Assembly (NCBI GenBank): GCA_900095095.1 | Contig: FMBT01000302.1 | Span: 1 to 64,000, forward strand | DNA from: Fragilariopsis cylindrus CCMP1102 | Taxonomy: Eukaryota; Bacillariophyta; Bacillariophyceae; Bacillariales; Bacillariaceae | DNA length: 64,000 nt | Direction of reading: 5' to 3' | Part shown: piece by piece, positions 34,328 to 45,454 of the stretch | Layout of the letters: each line of letters begins with the position of its first letter | Position numbering within the stretch: the stretch's first letter is position 1 | Translations under genes and position numbers: made by a program | The notes under the pieces: generated by a model | Told to the model about the DNA's origin: nothing | The model's database searches: none | What the model saw: only the letters and a program-made list of their open reading frames with translations

Positions 34328-37300
34328 ATGGGAATAAAATCTGGTACTGATTTTTTACCAAAAGTATTAGAATTATCAGGACAAATACTAGATTTAAGAT
34401 ATTATAAAAATGGTATATTACTTCCACTTCCACTAGTACTTCCCAAAAATAACTGTAGTAGTAATCGGCGTGCTACCGGTAGTCAAGATCAACAGCAAGA
34501 TCAAGAACCAGAACCAGAGGATCAAGATGAAAACAAACATCGTAATAAACAAAGCAGCAAACGCAAACAAAGTAAACGTAAACGTAAACGTAAACGTCGT
34601 CCATTACGGATAGGAATTGATATATCCTCATGGATCTATAGAGCAGGACATGCCTTTGGTGATCGATTAATGGCCGATGAAAGACATTTAACGAATTATG
34701 GTAGAGCTAATATTGCATTAGATAAATATAATCAAAATCAAGTAGTTGCAGTTGCTGCTCAAGCTCAACAAGCTGTTCAAGCTGTGGTTCCAGCGCAACA
34801 ACAAGTAGAACAAAAGAAAAAAGCTACTGCTGATCAAGTAGAAGGGAATAACGACAACAATAACAACGCTGATAAACAACAACAGCAACAACAACAACAA
34901 CCAGCAGCACCACCACCATCAGTGACAGCAGTGGCAGCAGGAGTAGGAGTAGTAGTCGATGGACAAATTGTTCGTGATTATCATGAAGCATGTGCGCATT
35001 ATGTGATACGACGATTAAAACTATTGAAGGAAGAAACGAATGCTGATTTGTTACTAGTATTTGATGGACGATCACCACCCATTAAATCTAGGACATGTCA
35101 AGAAAGAAGAAAAAATACAACCTCCTATGATCAAATACGATCCGGTACTATGAATACTATAATAGGGAATGGGAATGGGAATGATAAGAATAAGAATGGG
35201 AATAATGGGAATGATAAGGACAATGGGGAAGACAGCGAGATAAATGAAAACGCCGTTGTCAATATTGATATTGATATTGGTAGCAATAATAATAGCAATC
35301 ATGATAATAATATTGAATTAGATATAGAACGACGTGTAAAAGCAAATCGTCGTGCAGGACCTGGGAAACATATACAATCAATTATTAATGTTATTATATC
35401 GAAATTAAAATTAGAAACTGGAGTAGAAGTAGAAGGAGAAGCTGTAACTGGTATAGAAGATGCAAAAGCAAAAGCAGATGAAGATGAAGCAGATGATGAC
35501 GACGAAATGCAGCAGTTGGATACACAACAACAACCAGATTCATCGACTGTAGCAGCAGCAATAACGCCAATGCCAACGTCACCAGTGCCAACAGCAACAT
35601 CAGTTGTCGCAGTAGAAGAAGAAGACCAACAACAACAACAACAACAACAACAAAAGTCGTCGCCATCATCGTCGTCGAATAATAAGAATGAATCATCAAA
35701 TACTAAAAATCACAACCCTAATTATAATTATTTAGCTGCCTATATGGTGGCACCGTATGAAGCGGATTCACAATTAGCCTATTTATCCAAACAAAATTAT
35801 ATTGATTTAGTCATAACAGAAGATACTGATTTAATTGCACATGGATGTCGTTCTATATTATATAAATGTCTTGATAATACTACTTATACTTCTAATAATA
35901 ATAATTCGGCAACGGCGGCGGCGGGTGGAATAACAGAAAATGATATTTGTTGTGGAAAATTATTAGAATTTCATGATATTGGTGGAATGAAACCAACCAC
36001 AACAACAACAACAACTGTTGGTGGTGGTGGTAGAGATGCAGCATCAAACACCGAAGTAGTAGCAACTACAACTACTATAACTGCAAATAATATAAATGTC
36101 ACTGGATTAGATTTTATCGATTTTACACCTGTAATGATGTCAGTATTATTTGTGTTATTGGGATGTGATTATAATAATCATCAAAAATTAAAAGGTATTG
36201 GTTTAATAACAGCAATTCGAATTGTACGGAAAGCATTTTTATTAAATTCAGGTACTAGTATGGGGAATAATAATGAAGATAATTATAATGAAAATGATAA
36301 GGTATCATGTTTAGATATTGTATGGAAAGAAGCATATACGTCATCCTATGAATCAAATTCTAAATTTACTAATGAATTTAAGAAAGAATATGAAAAATCA
36401 TTCGTCGAGGCTTTACTTATGTATCGGCATCCAATTGTATTTGATCCAATAATGAGAACATGTGTGATTGTACAAAAAACATATAATAATAGTACTTGCT
36501 TAGAAGACGAAGACAATGGCAATGGCAATAACAGTGTATGTAGTAGTGCTACTTTGATTGGTGATTATTCATTAACGAACAACTGTCAATTATACTCAGA
36601 ATTATGTATGAATCGTAATAGAATAACTACAATTATTGGTGAATTACCACCAACACAAATGGAATGTATATCAATTGTGGAAGGACGTTCATCAGCACAA
36701 TGGAGAATTAAAAAACCAACACCAATATATTATGATACTAATGAAACTAAGCACGGAAATGGTGTTGACGCCGCTAGTGGTGATGGTGATGGTGATGGTG
36801 ATGGTGTTGTTGCTACTACTAGTACAACAACAGCACAACCATTTGTTATATCTAAAAGAAATTTACTAGAAAAGAAATCAAAGATGATTGTTATGACCAA
36901 TACAACTAATAACAATTCCAATTTTGAGGATGACGATATTGATGATGATGATAATGAAGAAGAAGGAAATAATAATAGCAGTAAGAGTAGTATTGCAGCA
37001 ACAACAACTGGACGTGCTGCTACTCGAAAAAAAAGGAAAGGAAATTCGTCTTCTTCTACTGCTAGCTCTTCTACTACCATTTATTCTCCTCCTCAATCAT
37101 CTGCATCTATATCCTCATCTACACCCGCATCCATAGGAGGAGCATTTCAGAGACGAAAACGGAAACACGTAGGAATATCACAACAACATCAGCATCAGCA
37201 GCATCAGCAGCAAAAGGACAGCAATTATGCTGCTACTACAAGTGAACGTGAACGTGAACGTGAACGTGAACAAAGTACTACACGCAATAGTACCACCAGT

Positions 37301-38385
37301 AGTGATAACAAGCGGAAGTCACGTCATTATCATCGCTCCTCATTATCGTCATCATCATTGAATAACAAGAAGCAACGGAAAGATTTTTTTGACAAAGACG
37401 AAGATTCTTCGACTACTGCTGCTGCTCTTGATGATACTTTTGAGGCTGCCAGTTATGATGAGGCTCTAGCCTTACAATCACCAGAAGAAACGCAAATACC
37501 GATCGGACAATCTAGTACTACTACTGCTACCGCTACGAAGTACGGTGGTGACGGGGATACAATTATGACACCCACCACAACAACAACACGTCGCCAACAA
37601 CAACAGCAACAAAAAGAACAAAAACGGAGTCTACAGCAGCCACGAATACTCAATCGTCTTGAAACAACATCATCAACGCAATCATCGGTTGATGCTAGAA
37701 GTGTTAATTTATTGGCTTCGACAACACCTGAGCAAAGCAGTATGAGTTTAACAACAACACAAACACAGTCACAATCGCAATCCTCCAATCGAAGAAGAAG
37801 TGCGAAGATAATGATACTACTACTAATAATAATAAAACGCCATCACGTGAATATAATTATTCAGTAGGAAAAACAACACCAGAATCTAAAGCTGTAGCAA
37901 CTACTGCTAACGGTACTCAATTATCTTCAAAGGCAACACCAACTCCAAGGTCAACACCATTTTCTGCAGTAACACAAATAGCACGAATTGTGAATTTGCA
38001 AGTATCATCAACGACACCGGAAGGGAAGGAGAAAACATCCCAATCACAATTACATTCAACGCAAGCCGCTACCGGCACTCAGTCGTCGTCGAAGGCGACA
38101 ACAACTTCAAAGTCTACACCATCTTCTGTAGCAACAACAACAACGGCACGAAGTGTGAATTTGTTAGCGTCAGCGACACCGGAAGAGAAAACATCAAAAT
38201 CGCAGTCGCAATCACAATTGACTCAAGAGGAAGAAGAAGAACCGTCTCCATCTCTCAATTGCAATAAAAAAAAGAACAGCAACGAAATGAACAAGAATAG
38301 CACCAACGACTATAGTAATGATAATAATAATAGTAGTGCAACAGGAGATAACGTTATGCTGCCTTCGACACAAGAGGAAAAGTAG
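34328..38385 (+). CDS. XPG/Rad2-family nuclease, Exo1-like
   Basis: The start MGIKSGTDFLPKV fits the XPG N-terminal MG. The N domain continues at about residue 94 (RIGIDISSWIYRAGHAF) and at 209-262 (LLVFDGRSPPIKSRTCQERR). The I domain at about 471-515 shows APYEADSQLAYL and ITEDTDLIAHG, with the acidic metal ligands. A helix-two-turn-helix follows near 610 (LLGCDYNNHQKLKGIGL). The AYL-x-K-Q spacing is closest to exonuclease 1, which acts in mismatch repair and end resection. Gln-, Asn- and Asp-rich inserts split the N and I domains far more than usual. The long disordered tail carries three repeats of R-x-VNL-x2-S-TPE (near 37703, 37987 and 38152). One missing base near 37802 (probably GG read as G) separates the main frame from the last ~195 residues. 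Confidence 0.83.
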
Positions 38386-39280
38386 AACCACAACAACGAT
38401 GCAAACGAGAACGAGGAACATCACCATGATCATCATGCCGAAACTATTTATGAAATGTGACATAACTTAACATAACGTAACATAGATGGCACACGAAAGA
38501 ATATGAGATGACATGACATGACGTGCACAATACGAGAACAGTACAAATCTATAAATATATCAATCCAAGATATTATACTATTAAAATTTTAGTCATTTAA
38601 TTTGGTCGAAAAATATCTCGTTTTCTTTGAATAAAAGCTTGCTCGTTCCATATTCAATACAAGTCTATTAAGAACGTACTTAGCCCTTTCCGTACAAATC
38701 TAGTACACGTCGCCCGTCTTCATTATTTTCATGTCCATTTTTTTGTCAAATAAAGTCGAGGAAACTTAATCTCTAGCAACGATGAAATCGTTCAATTCTA
38801 TTATAGCACGAAGAATGAGTGATTTGAGACGACTTTTTCTCTCAAATCATTCATTCTTCGTGCTTTTGTCGCGTAAATTGCTATCGCGCTTATCCCTGTG
38901 GACACGTTCCGTTGCACGGAGGAATTGCAAAATCAATGCTTACGTGCGCGATCAAAAAAAAACCTTGTGCGACTAAATAGGACACGGCGGGTTTCGCATT
39001 GAAAGTAGATGATTCATTCGATTCATTCATTACTGCCTGTTCGCACTAAGAAGTAGTAGAAATTGATAATTAGTGGTATCGTATTATAATAGAAGCATAT
39101 TCTACTAACAACTTAGGAACTGTTTGATATAAATAAGATATAATTTATATATTTTGTCTTATTATCGTTTAATACTATACTATACGTCGTTGCCCTTAAT
39201 TCGTTCATACACAAGAATTCATTAATCATTTTTAGATTTCAATCATTCGCTGGGTTTTATCGTTTTTCATACCTTCTATT
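38386..39280. other. Convergent intergenic region holding a long hairpin
   Basis: About 895 bases lie between the convergent nuclease and DUF6824 genes. The only notable structure is the inverted repeat at 38806-38863. No gene is supportable. Confidence 0.5.
38806..38863. repeat. Near-perfect hairpin, 24-base arms
   Basis: The arms 38806-38829 and 38840-38863 are complementary with one mismatch (a G-T pair in RNA), separated by a 10-base loop. The arm begins GCACGAAGAATGA. It could be a folded transcript, a small-RNA precursor or a small inverted-repeat relic. Confidence 0.8.
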
Positions 39281-42106
39281 TCAAATACTGTAAACAATCT
39301 TCTCTTTGGTACCGGTATCACCCGCCACCGCAGGATCAGTATCATTATCTAATAATGCATTATCAACAACATTTTCAACAACAGCTGTTGCTTCTTTAGA
39401 TTTAGTTTCATCATCATCTTCTTGTTCTGTTGTAGATGTGGCCGCATTACTATTTGTAGGAGTGGCAATATCATCGGCATCTTCCATTTTAATATCATTC
39501 TGATCTCCTTCTGCTGCAGAAGCTACTACATCACCACCATCCGTTGCTGCTGTAGCTTGTACTTGCTGTGCTTCGTCACCTCCTTGCTGTTCTTCCTCCT
39601 TCTTTGCAGCCGCACTAGCAAATACTGCAGCAGGGGTAGTAGTAGCATCAGTAGCAGCATCAGCAGCTACAGGAGCACCAACTTCCGTTGTTGTTGCTAT
39701 ACCACTACTATCTTCAGTTGGAACAAATATTGTTACTACGTCACCACCAGATCCAGATAGTTTACGACGTTTATTTGATATACGTTCATTTTTACGCTCC
39801 TCTCTATATTTACGATCAGGTCTTGATATATCCCTCATAACTTGACACGCCTTATGAATAGCTTTATCATATGATAATTCTTCCCATATATCATCAATTA
39901 ATTTGATAATTTTGGTGGTGGTTGATGATGATGATGATTTGTTATTATTATTATTACCATCAATATCAGTTGTTGCAGTTGCTTTACCTGGTTCTACTGA
40001 AGTAGTTTCCTCATCACCGCCTGCCGGTGCATCATCGTCTTTCGTAGTACCGACGGTGGCTATTGCAGTATCATCATCACCTACTGTCATTGTTGAATCG
40101 GTCTTCATCGCTGTATCGGCGCTATTGCCTGCTCCTGCTCCATCACCACTTTCAGTTGTCATCGTTACATCATTTCCTTCTTTATTATCAACAGCTTCCG
40201 ATGCTTCATCTTTTGACGCTTCTTGTTGATCTGAATAGGAAGCAATTAACTCTTTCGATGCTTTTTTTAGAAATCGACCTGGTGGAGATAAAGTTTTGGT
40301 TATCTCATCCACAATTTCTGTTGCTAATTTACGTTTTTCGGTATATGTACCACTATCAAATTCTGATTTACGTTCTAATGCCATTTTACGTAATCGTTCA
40401 TTGCCGATATGTCCGTTCACATAAGCACTGAAAAAGGAAGAAAGGAGAGGGAATGACAAAATTGGTAAGACGTACAAGAAAAGGACAGGTTTTATTGCAT
40501 CGCATTTAAGATTTGCTGCAGCATCGTTAGTTTCTCTTACCCTCTACCCGACAATACATCATGGGCATGTACACCAAATGGATTTACTTGAAATAATTCA
40601 TCATTAATTGGATCGGGTTCATTCAATTTATCAACAACACCATCAATTGGTGTTGATACTGATGTTCTTGTGCGTTTAGTACCTGAAGTAGATGATCGAC
40701 GACGTGATTGTGATTGCGATGGATCTTGTGTCGACAACGCTGCTGCTGCGGGGTGTTGTTGGTACACTACTATCTACCAAAACGCCGACAACAGCATCAG
40801 CTGCTGCAGCTGCAGCACGTTCTTGTCCTTCAGATGCTGCTGCTGCTATTGCCTCTAATGACATCGGTTGTGGTGGAATCGTATTCATATTCATGCTAAT
40901 CTCAACCTCACTTTCACTATCACGACGATTCTGATGTTGTTGCTGTTTCGCTTCAATACGGTCAGGACGTTTATAATCTCTCATAACTTGTTGTGCTTTT
41001 AATATAGCTTGTTCCTTTGTCATAGCAAAATACAATGGTGTATTTTGTTTTTGCTGCTGCTGTTGATCATCTCCACCACCACCACCACCTTCTAACCCTT
41101 CAATGGTCATAGGTGGACGTTTTTTCAACCATTGAGTCGATGGTGTATGAGCTAACATTATATTCACAATTTCTACAGCTAAACTACGTTTCACTGCATG
41201 ATTACCAATATCAAAATGTCTTTTTCGAACAAAGCATAATGCTCTAAATTTCTTATTACCTGGATGATTATTCACAGCAGCACCACGTCCACTTAATACA
41301 TCCATATTAGCAATATCACTTATAATTGGACCAGGTGGTTGTTTTTGTAATTTAATTGGTTTAGCAACAGCAACAACATTTGCAGGCGCAGGTTCTGGTT
41401 TGACAACTGTTGCGTCACTCGCAGCAGCAGCTAAACCAGAATGATGTTGTTGGATGTGATCTTGAATATGCTGATTCGCTGCTGCCACCGAAGCCTCGGT
41501 AGTCAAACCAGTAGTAGTAATAGTAGTAGTGTGATCCGTTTGCTCTTCGGATGCTTCTGGTTCTGTTGTTGCTGCTACCGCCGCAGCAGCGGCTGCAGCG
41601 GCTACAGCTTCCAAGTTATTACTATTGTCATCTTGTAGGGGAGGAGGAATAGAAGGAAGTTGTTCATGTTGAACCACCTGTTCCGTTGCTGTCGTCGTCA
41701 TTTCAGTTTCAGCCGTTGTCGCAGGTACTACAGGTCCCGCCACTTCGGTGGCGGTGGTTGTGATTGATTGTTGATCTTGAATGATAGCGCCACCTGCTAC
41801 ATCCGTCACTTCTGCTGTTTGGGAAGGAGTTATTGCTGCAACAGCAACATCAGCTAATGTTGTTGATGATGTGTCGTAGAAAACATCATCATTCATATCA
41901 GTTGCAGTTGCAGTTGGGGCTGCTACTACTACGACGGGAGCAGCAGCAGGATCAGTAACAGCACTCTCAGTTGCTGCTGGAGCGGTGAACTCTTCGACAG
42001 GAAGTTCGTCTCCAGCTGCTGCATGTTCTTGTTGTGCGGGTGGAGGGGCAGGAGCTGCTTCCGCCACTGGCGTTACTGTTTCTTCTTCGTTGTTGTTCTC
42101 GGACAT
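39281..42106 (-). CDS. DUF6824-type (DVLSGRG) protein with two domain copies
   Basis: The start at 42106 (MSENNNEEE) is preferred over an upstream Met at 42184. After an acidic, Ala/Thr-rich N-terminus, the first domain reads MDVLSGRGAAVNNHPGNKKF, then VRKRHFDIGNHAVKRSLAVE and ends EQAILKAQQVMRDYKRPDR. The second begins HDVLSGRG; a 113-base intron (40540-40428) then interrupts it, and it continues AYVNGHIGNERLRKMALERK and ends AIHKACQVMRDISRPDRKYR. This domain is abundant in diatoms, with a conserved GRG-x-N-x2-GN core, and its function is not established. Basic NKRRKL and RRRSS blocks suggest a nuclear location. A one-base frame change near 40768 lies between the two domains. The long acidic Ala/Thr tail ends at 39281. 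I infer a DNA-binding or regulatory role, not proven. Confidence 0.82.
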
Positions 42107-43189
42107 TATTATTATTTTAGTAAAATTAATTGAGAGGCTAGATTGTCGGTAGTTGAATAATGGATTCAGTAGAACCGAGAGCACACAAAGAGAAAAAAAA
42201 CAGGAAAGGTATGTTTCGTGGTGGTTCGTAAAAGTGTGAGGAGAAGAAAAATAAAGATTTTTTAGATCGATAGGAAATCAATTAGCTTAAAAGGTATGCT
42301 GTGATGACTTCTGATGGTGATAATTATGTTACTAAATTCAATTCAATTCAATTCAACTTAAAAGTGCTATGGTAGGTTGAGGTTTTCTTCGAAACTGAGA
42401 TCGATTGGGATCATGTGATCAATTCGACTTACTTTTTTTGTTTCCGATTTTGATTGATTGATTGATTCGATTGATTCCTTCTTCTCTTGTGTTGTTAATA
42501 GAGAGGAATTGATTCCACCAAGTCAAATGATTTTTTATGTTTATGTGTCGTTGAAGCGAAGAAGTTGGTCAAAAGGGTCGTTTTGCGGTACTACAGTATG
42601 TTGGGGGCTGCTTGCTTGTTTTTTTCACCATAATAATCGAGATCTTTCGTCGACGAAAATTTGTTGCTACAGTAGCTCATGTCGCTGAGCTGTTAGTGCG
42701 TTGAAGCGATTTTAATTGACTAACTGCCTAAATAAAGTCTGACAGCCTCGGTGTGTTGAAAGCGTCATTGCGTGCATGTTTTCTGGCGCGAGGACTGAAT
42801 TATCCATAATGACGGAAGGACGGACGGACGGACGTGGACTAATACAAAAACAAGGAATGAAATTAAATAAGAATCAATCAATCCAGTGTTGTTGGTGTGG
42901 GTATTTCGAGGGAACTGGAACTGGCATCTTGCAACTGTATATGAAACATTAGCGAATGAAGTTGAATGTCAAGGTCGGTTTTATGCTACTGAGATGAATG
43001 AAATTAATTTCTGATGGAGATGGGATACAGTATAAAGTTTCGGACAGATTTGAGTTATAGTATTGTAAATACTAAGGTACGATAGTTAAGGTAGGTAGGT
43101 AGATACTTTTTAATTAATTCAATTCAATTCAATTCAATTCAATTCAATTCAATTCTTTATAATTAACTACTACGGTTACAATTTGAATC
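42107..43189. other. Gene-free stretch with pentanucleotide repeats
   Basis: This contains the 5' flank of the DUF6824 gene and the 3' flank of the TraB gene. There is a short (ATTCA)n run near 42334-42357 and a longer one at 43116-43155. No gene is supportable. Confidence 0.5.
43116..43155. repeat. (ATTCA)n microsatellite
   Basis: About eight copies of the pentamer ATTCA lie 35 bases downstream of the TraB stop codon. Related pentamer runs occur near 42334, and in an intron near 16446 as CAAAT. Confidence 0.9.
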
Positions 43190-44569
43190 TTATACTTTTT
43201 GTTCTTTTAATAATTTCATAATCCCATTGCAGTGTGCCATTCCCAAAACCGCAACGACAACAGGACGTTCTCCTCCTTCTCCTACTCCTCCATTCATTTC
43301 AGATGGACTGCAACCAGGAACATAAGTAATGGAAGGATCAGAATCAGACGTTCTACTTTTACTATCAAGTTTGAAGAATTGTTGGAACCAATTGTTGTTA
43401 TCATTTCCACCATTAGTAGTAGCAGTAGTAGAATAAATTTTACATTGATCTAATATACTCTTTGCTAATATATCATTCCGTTCTGCTAATAATGGTTTTA
43501 ATAATAATCGTGCAAATACCACTGTTTCTAATATTGCAAATGATACCGATAAAATATAATCGGCAAAGGTACGTTCTGGTTGTAGTTGTGATGATAATAA
43601 ATCAGATGCTGTGGTTGATGCTGCCGTAGCAGCGGCACCAAGACTTGTCATATCGATAAATGGTATTGTTCCATGATCCGAATAATATTGCAAACCAATA
43701 ATGGAACTAAAAAATAATCCAAATGGTATTGGATCTTTTAAAAAAAATGATAAGGGATATTTCACTAAACTGACCGGTAGTGAAATTAATAATCTTGGAT
43801 CTAAAAATGATAAGGCATTCAAACCTTGCAAACCTTGATTTTTTTCAGATGGTAATAAATTATCATTATTGATCGGTGTTGTTTGAGACCATCCCTCTTG
43901 TATCTCCTCCAACGAATGTTTCCATCCATTGGGACCACGAATAAAGATATCTTGGACGGTATCTTTAAAACTGGCCTTTAAGGCATCGACTGTAACATTA
44001 ATTCGTTGATCACCTAATATAGTGGGACGATTGTATTTCAATGAGGATATTTCCCATGCAGCACGCATTTCATTTCCTAAAAAATCTTTGTCATTTGGAT
44101 TTGGATTTTTGTCTAATATTTCTTGTGTCTTATTCCAACGAATATCACAGGATTCAATAATGACTGATCCTAATTTATTAGTGGACCCCAATTCTTCTAA
44201 AGTATTTTCCACTAATGATATGGATGCTGGATTGTAATGCATGGATCCAATTAATAATACTGTGACATTGGTGGATGGTTCAATAAATTCTAATATTTGA
44301 CGATTATTGGGACCTAAAATGGATTCGGACAATGGCTTTGCTATGCCGATTTCCGTTGCAGTGTTAGTCGCCATTATTGCTGACGTCGTCGTCGTCATTG
44401 TGGAAGAATAATGACGACGAGAAGAAGGGACAATCGAGAATGACTGACAATAATTCGACGGATGAGTCGTAGCTAATAATAGGACCGCCATCATTAGTAA
44501 TACCGACTGGGGTGACGACCATGAGCTAATATTATTACCAGTAATACGAATCATCCTCCCAATCATCAT
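43190..44569 (-). CDS. TraB/PrgY-family protein, probably organelle-targeted
   Basis: The frame is open from 44737, but the Met at 44569 (MMIGRMIRITGN) gives a cleaner N-terminus, with a signal-peptide-like core (VLLMMAVLLLATT) followed by YCQSFSIVPSSRR. A Phe directly after a predicted cleavage site and then a Ser/Arg-rich stretch resemble the diatom plastid-targeting signal. The TraB hallmarks are VTVLLIGSMHYNPAS (GxxH motif), an ESCDIRW acidic motif, and the C-terminal VVVAVLGMAHCNGIMKLL. Two or three hydrophobic segments lie in the middle (about residues 255-280 and 340-365), one probably spanning the membrane. TraB proteins are poorly understood; some act in organelle or ER-mitochondria contact, and a metalloprotease fold has been suggested. 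The length of ~459 residues fits the family. Confidence 0.8.
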   Translation of the reverse strand: MMIGRMIRITGNNISSWSSPQSVLLMMAVLLLATTHPSNYCQSFSIVPSSRRHYSSTMTTTTSAIMATNTATEIGIAKPLSESILGPNNRQILEFIEPSTNVTVLLIGSMHYNPASISLVENTLEELGSTNKLGSVIIESCDIRWNKTQEILDKNPNPNDKDFLGNEMRAAWEISSLKYNRPTILGDQRINVTVDALKASFKDTVQDIFIRGPNGWKHSLEEIQEGWSQTTPINNDNLLPSEKNQGLQGLNALSFLDPRLLISLPVSLVKYPLSFFLKDPIPFGLFFSSIIGLQYYSDHGTIPFIDMTSLGAAATAASTTASDLLSSQLQPERTFADYILSVSFAILETVVFARLLLKPLLAERNDILAKSILDQCKIYSTTATTNGGNDNNNWFQQFFKLDSKSRTSDSDPSITYVPGCSPSEMNGGVGEGGERPVVVAVLGMAHCNGIMKLLKEQKV

Positions 44570-45454
44570 AGTCAAATTATTCAAATTACCGGAATTGATT
44601 AAATAATTGAAGAAAAGTCGAAAACAGTTTAGTAAAATAAGAGATGTTGTCGATCCTCCGTTGGTGAGGCAAAAGTAGCAGTAAAGAAGTTGCGTAACAA
44701 AATGAGATTGCTGCAAAACAAAAAAGAGAATATTCAATTTATAAACTTGTCAATAAGGTTGTGGGAATTATTCAACTATTATGATTATAGTTTATTTATT
44801 TATTTATTTGTTTTCTGGCGTGATGACGATGTAACTACTCTGTACTGCTGTAATGATGTCTTATGTGTCGAGGCGTATGCCAATGAGATGTTGTGAAAGT
44901 TCTTTTTTTCGTGATTGAAGTGTGTCGATCGTGTCGATGATGTCGAAAAAAAAAATCTAAATCTTCGACTGATGACTGGATTTTCTGATTCGATTTCTTC
45001 ATAAGTTTGTTTACATTCTCTCTTCTTTTTTAAAATTGAAAGTCCGATGCGTGACTGGCTGACCTTGATATGAGAACTGTGACTCAATATTTTTTTCTAC
45101 ACGTGTTAAAACGTGAAACCCGCTTTTCCATTCACTCTATTCATTCATTCATTTTCTTTCTTCACCGCAAAACTTCAACTAGGCGTACCACACTAACGAT
45201 TGATCTCTACTAGTACCATGTACTGTACTAGATCAAGTCGTGCTCCATCGATTTTAAATTTTACTTGAAACCTTTCCTTGGATCTACTCAAAAGGCAAGT
45301 TTTAATGCAGGTGGTTAGAACCCATAAAAAATCGTCCCTTATACGTAGAAAGCGAACAAAAAGAGTAAACTCATCTTATAAAACAATAACCACTCCACCA
45401 CCACCACCACCACCACCGTCGTGATCATCATCGTCGTCGTCATCGTCGAATAGG
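44570..45454. promoter_or_regulatory. Divergent intergenic region
   Basis: This separates the TraB gene on the minus strand from the TPM-RING gene on the plus strand. It contains GTACTGTAC at about 45221-45229. A (CAC)n/(CCA)n run sits near 45393-45417, just before the plus-strand start. No gene is seen. Confidence 0.5.

Noticed and set aside
39306-40229. Several plus-strand Ser/Val-rich frames opposite the DUF6824 gene
   Set aside because: They are complements of Ala/Thr/Asp-rich low-complexity coding sequence, with no independent features.
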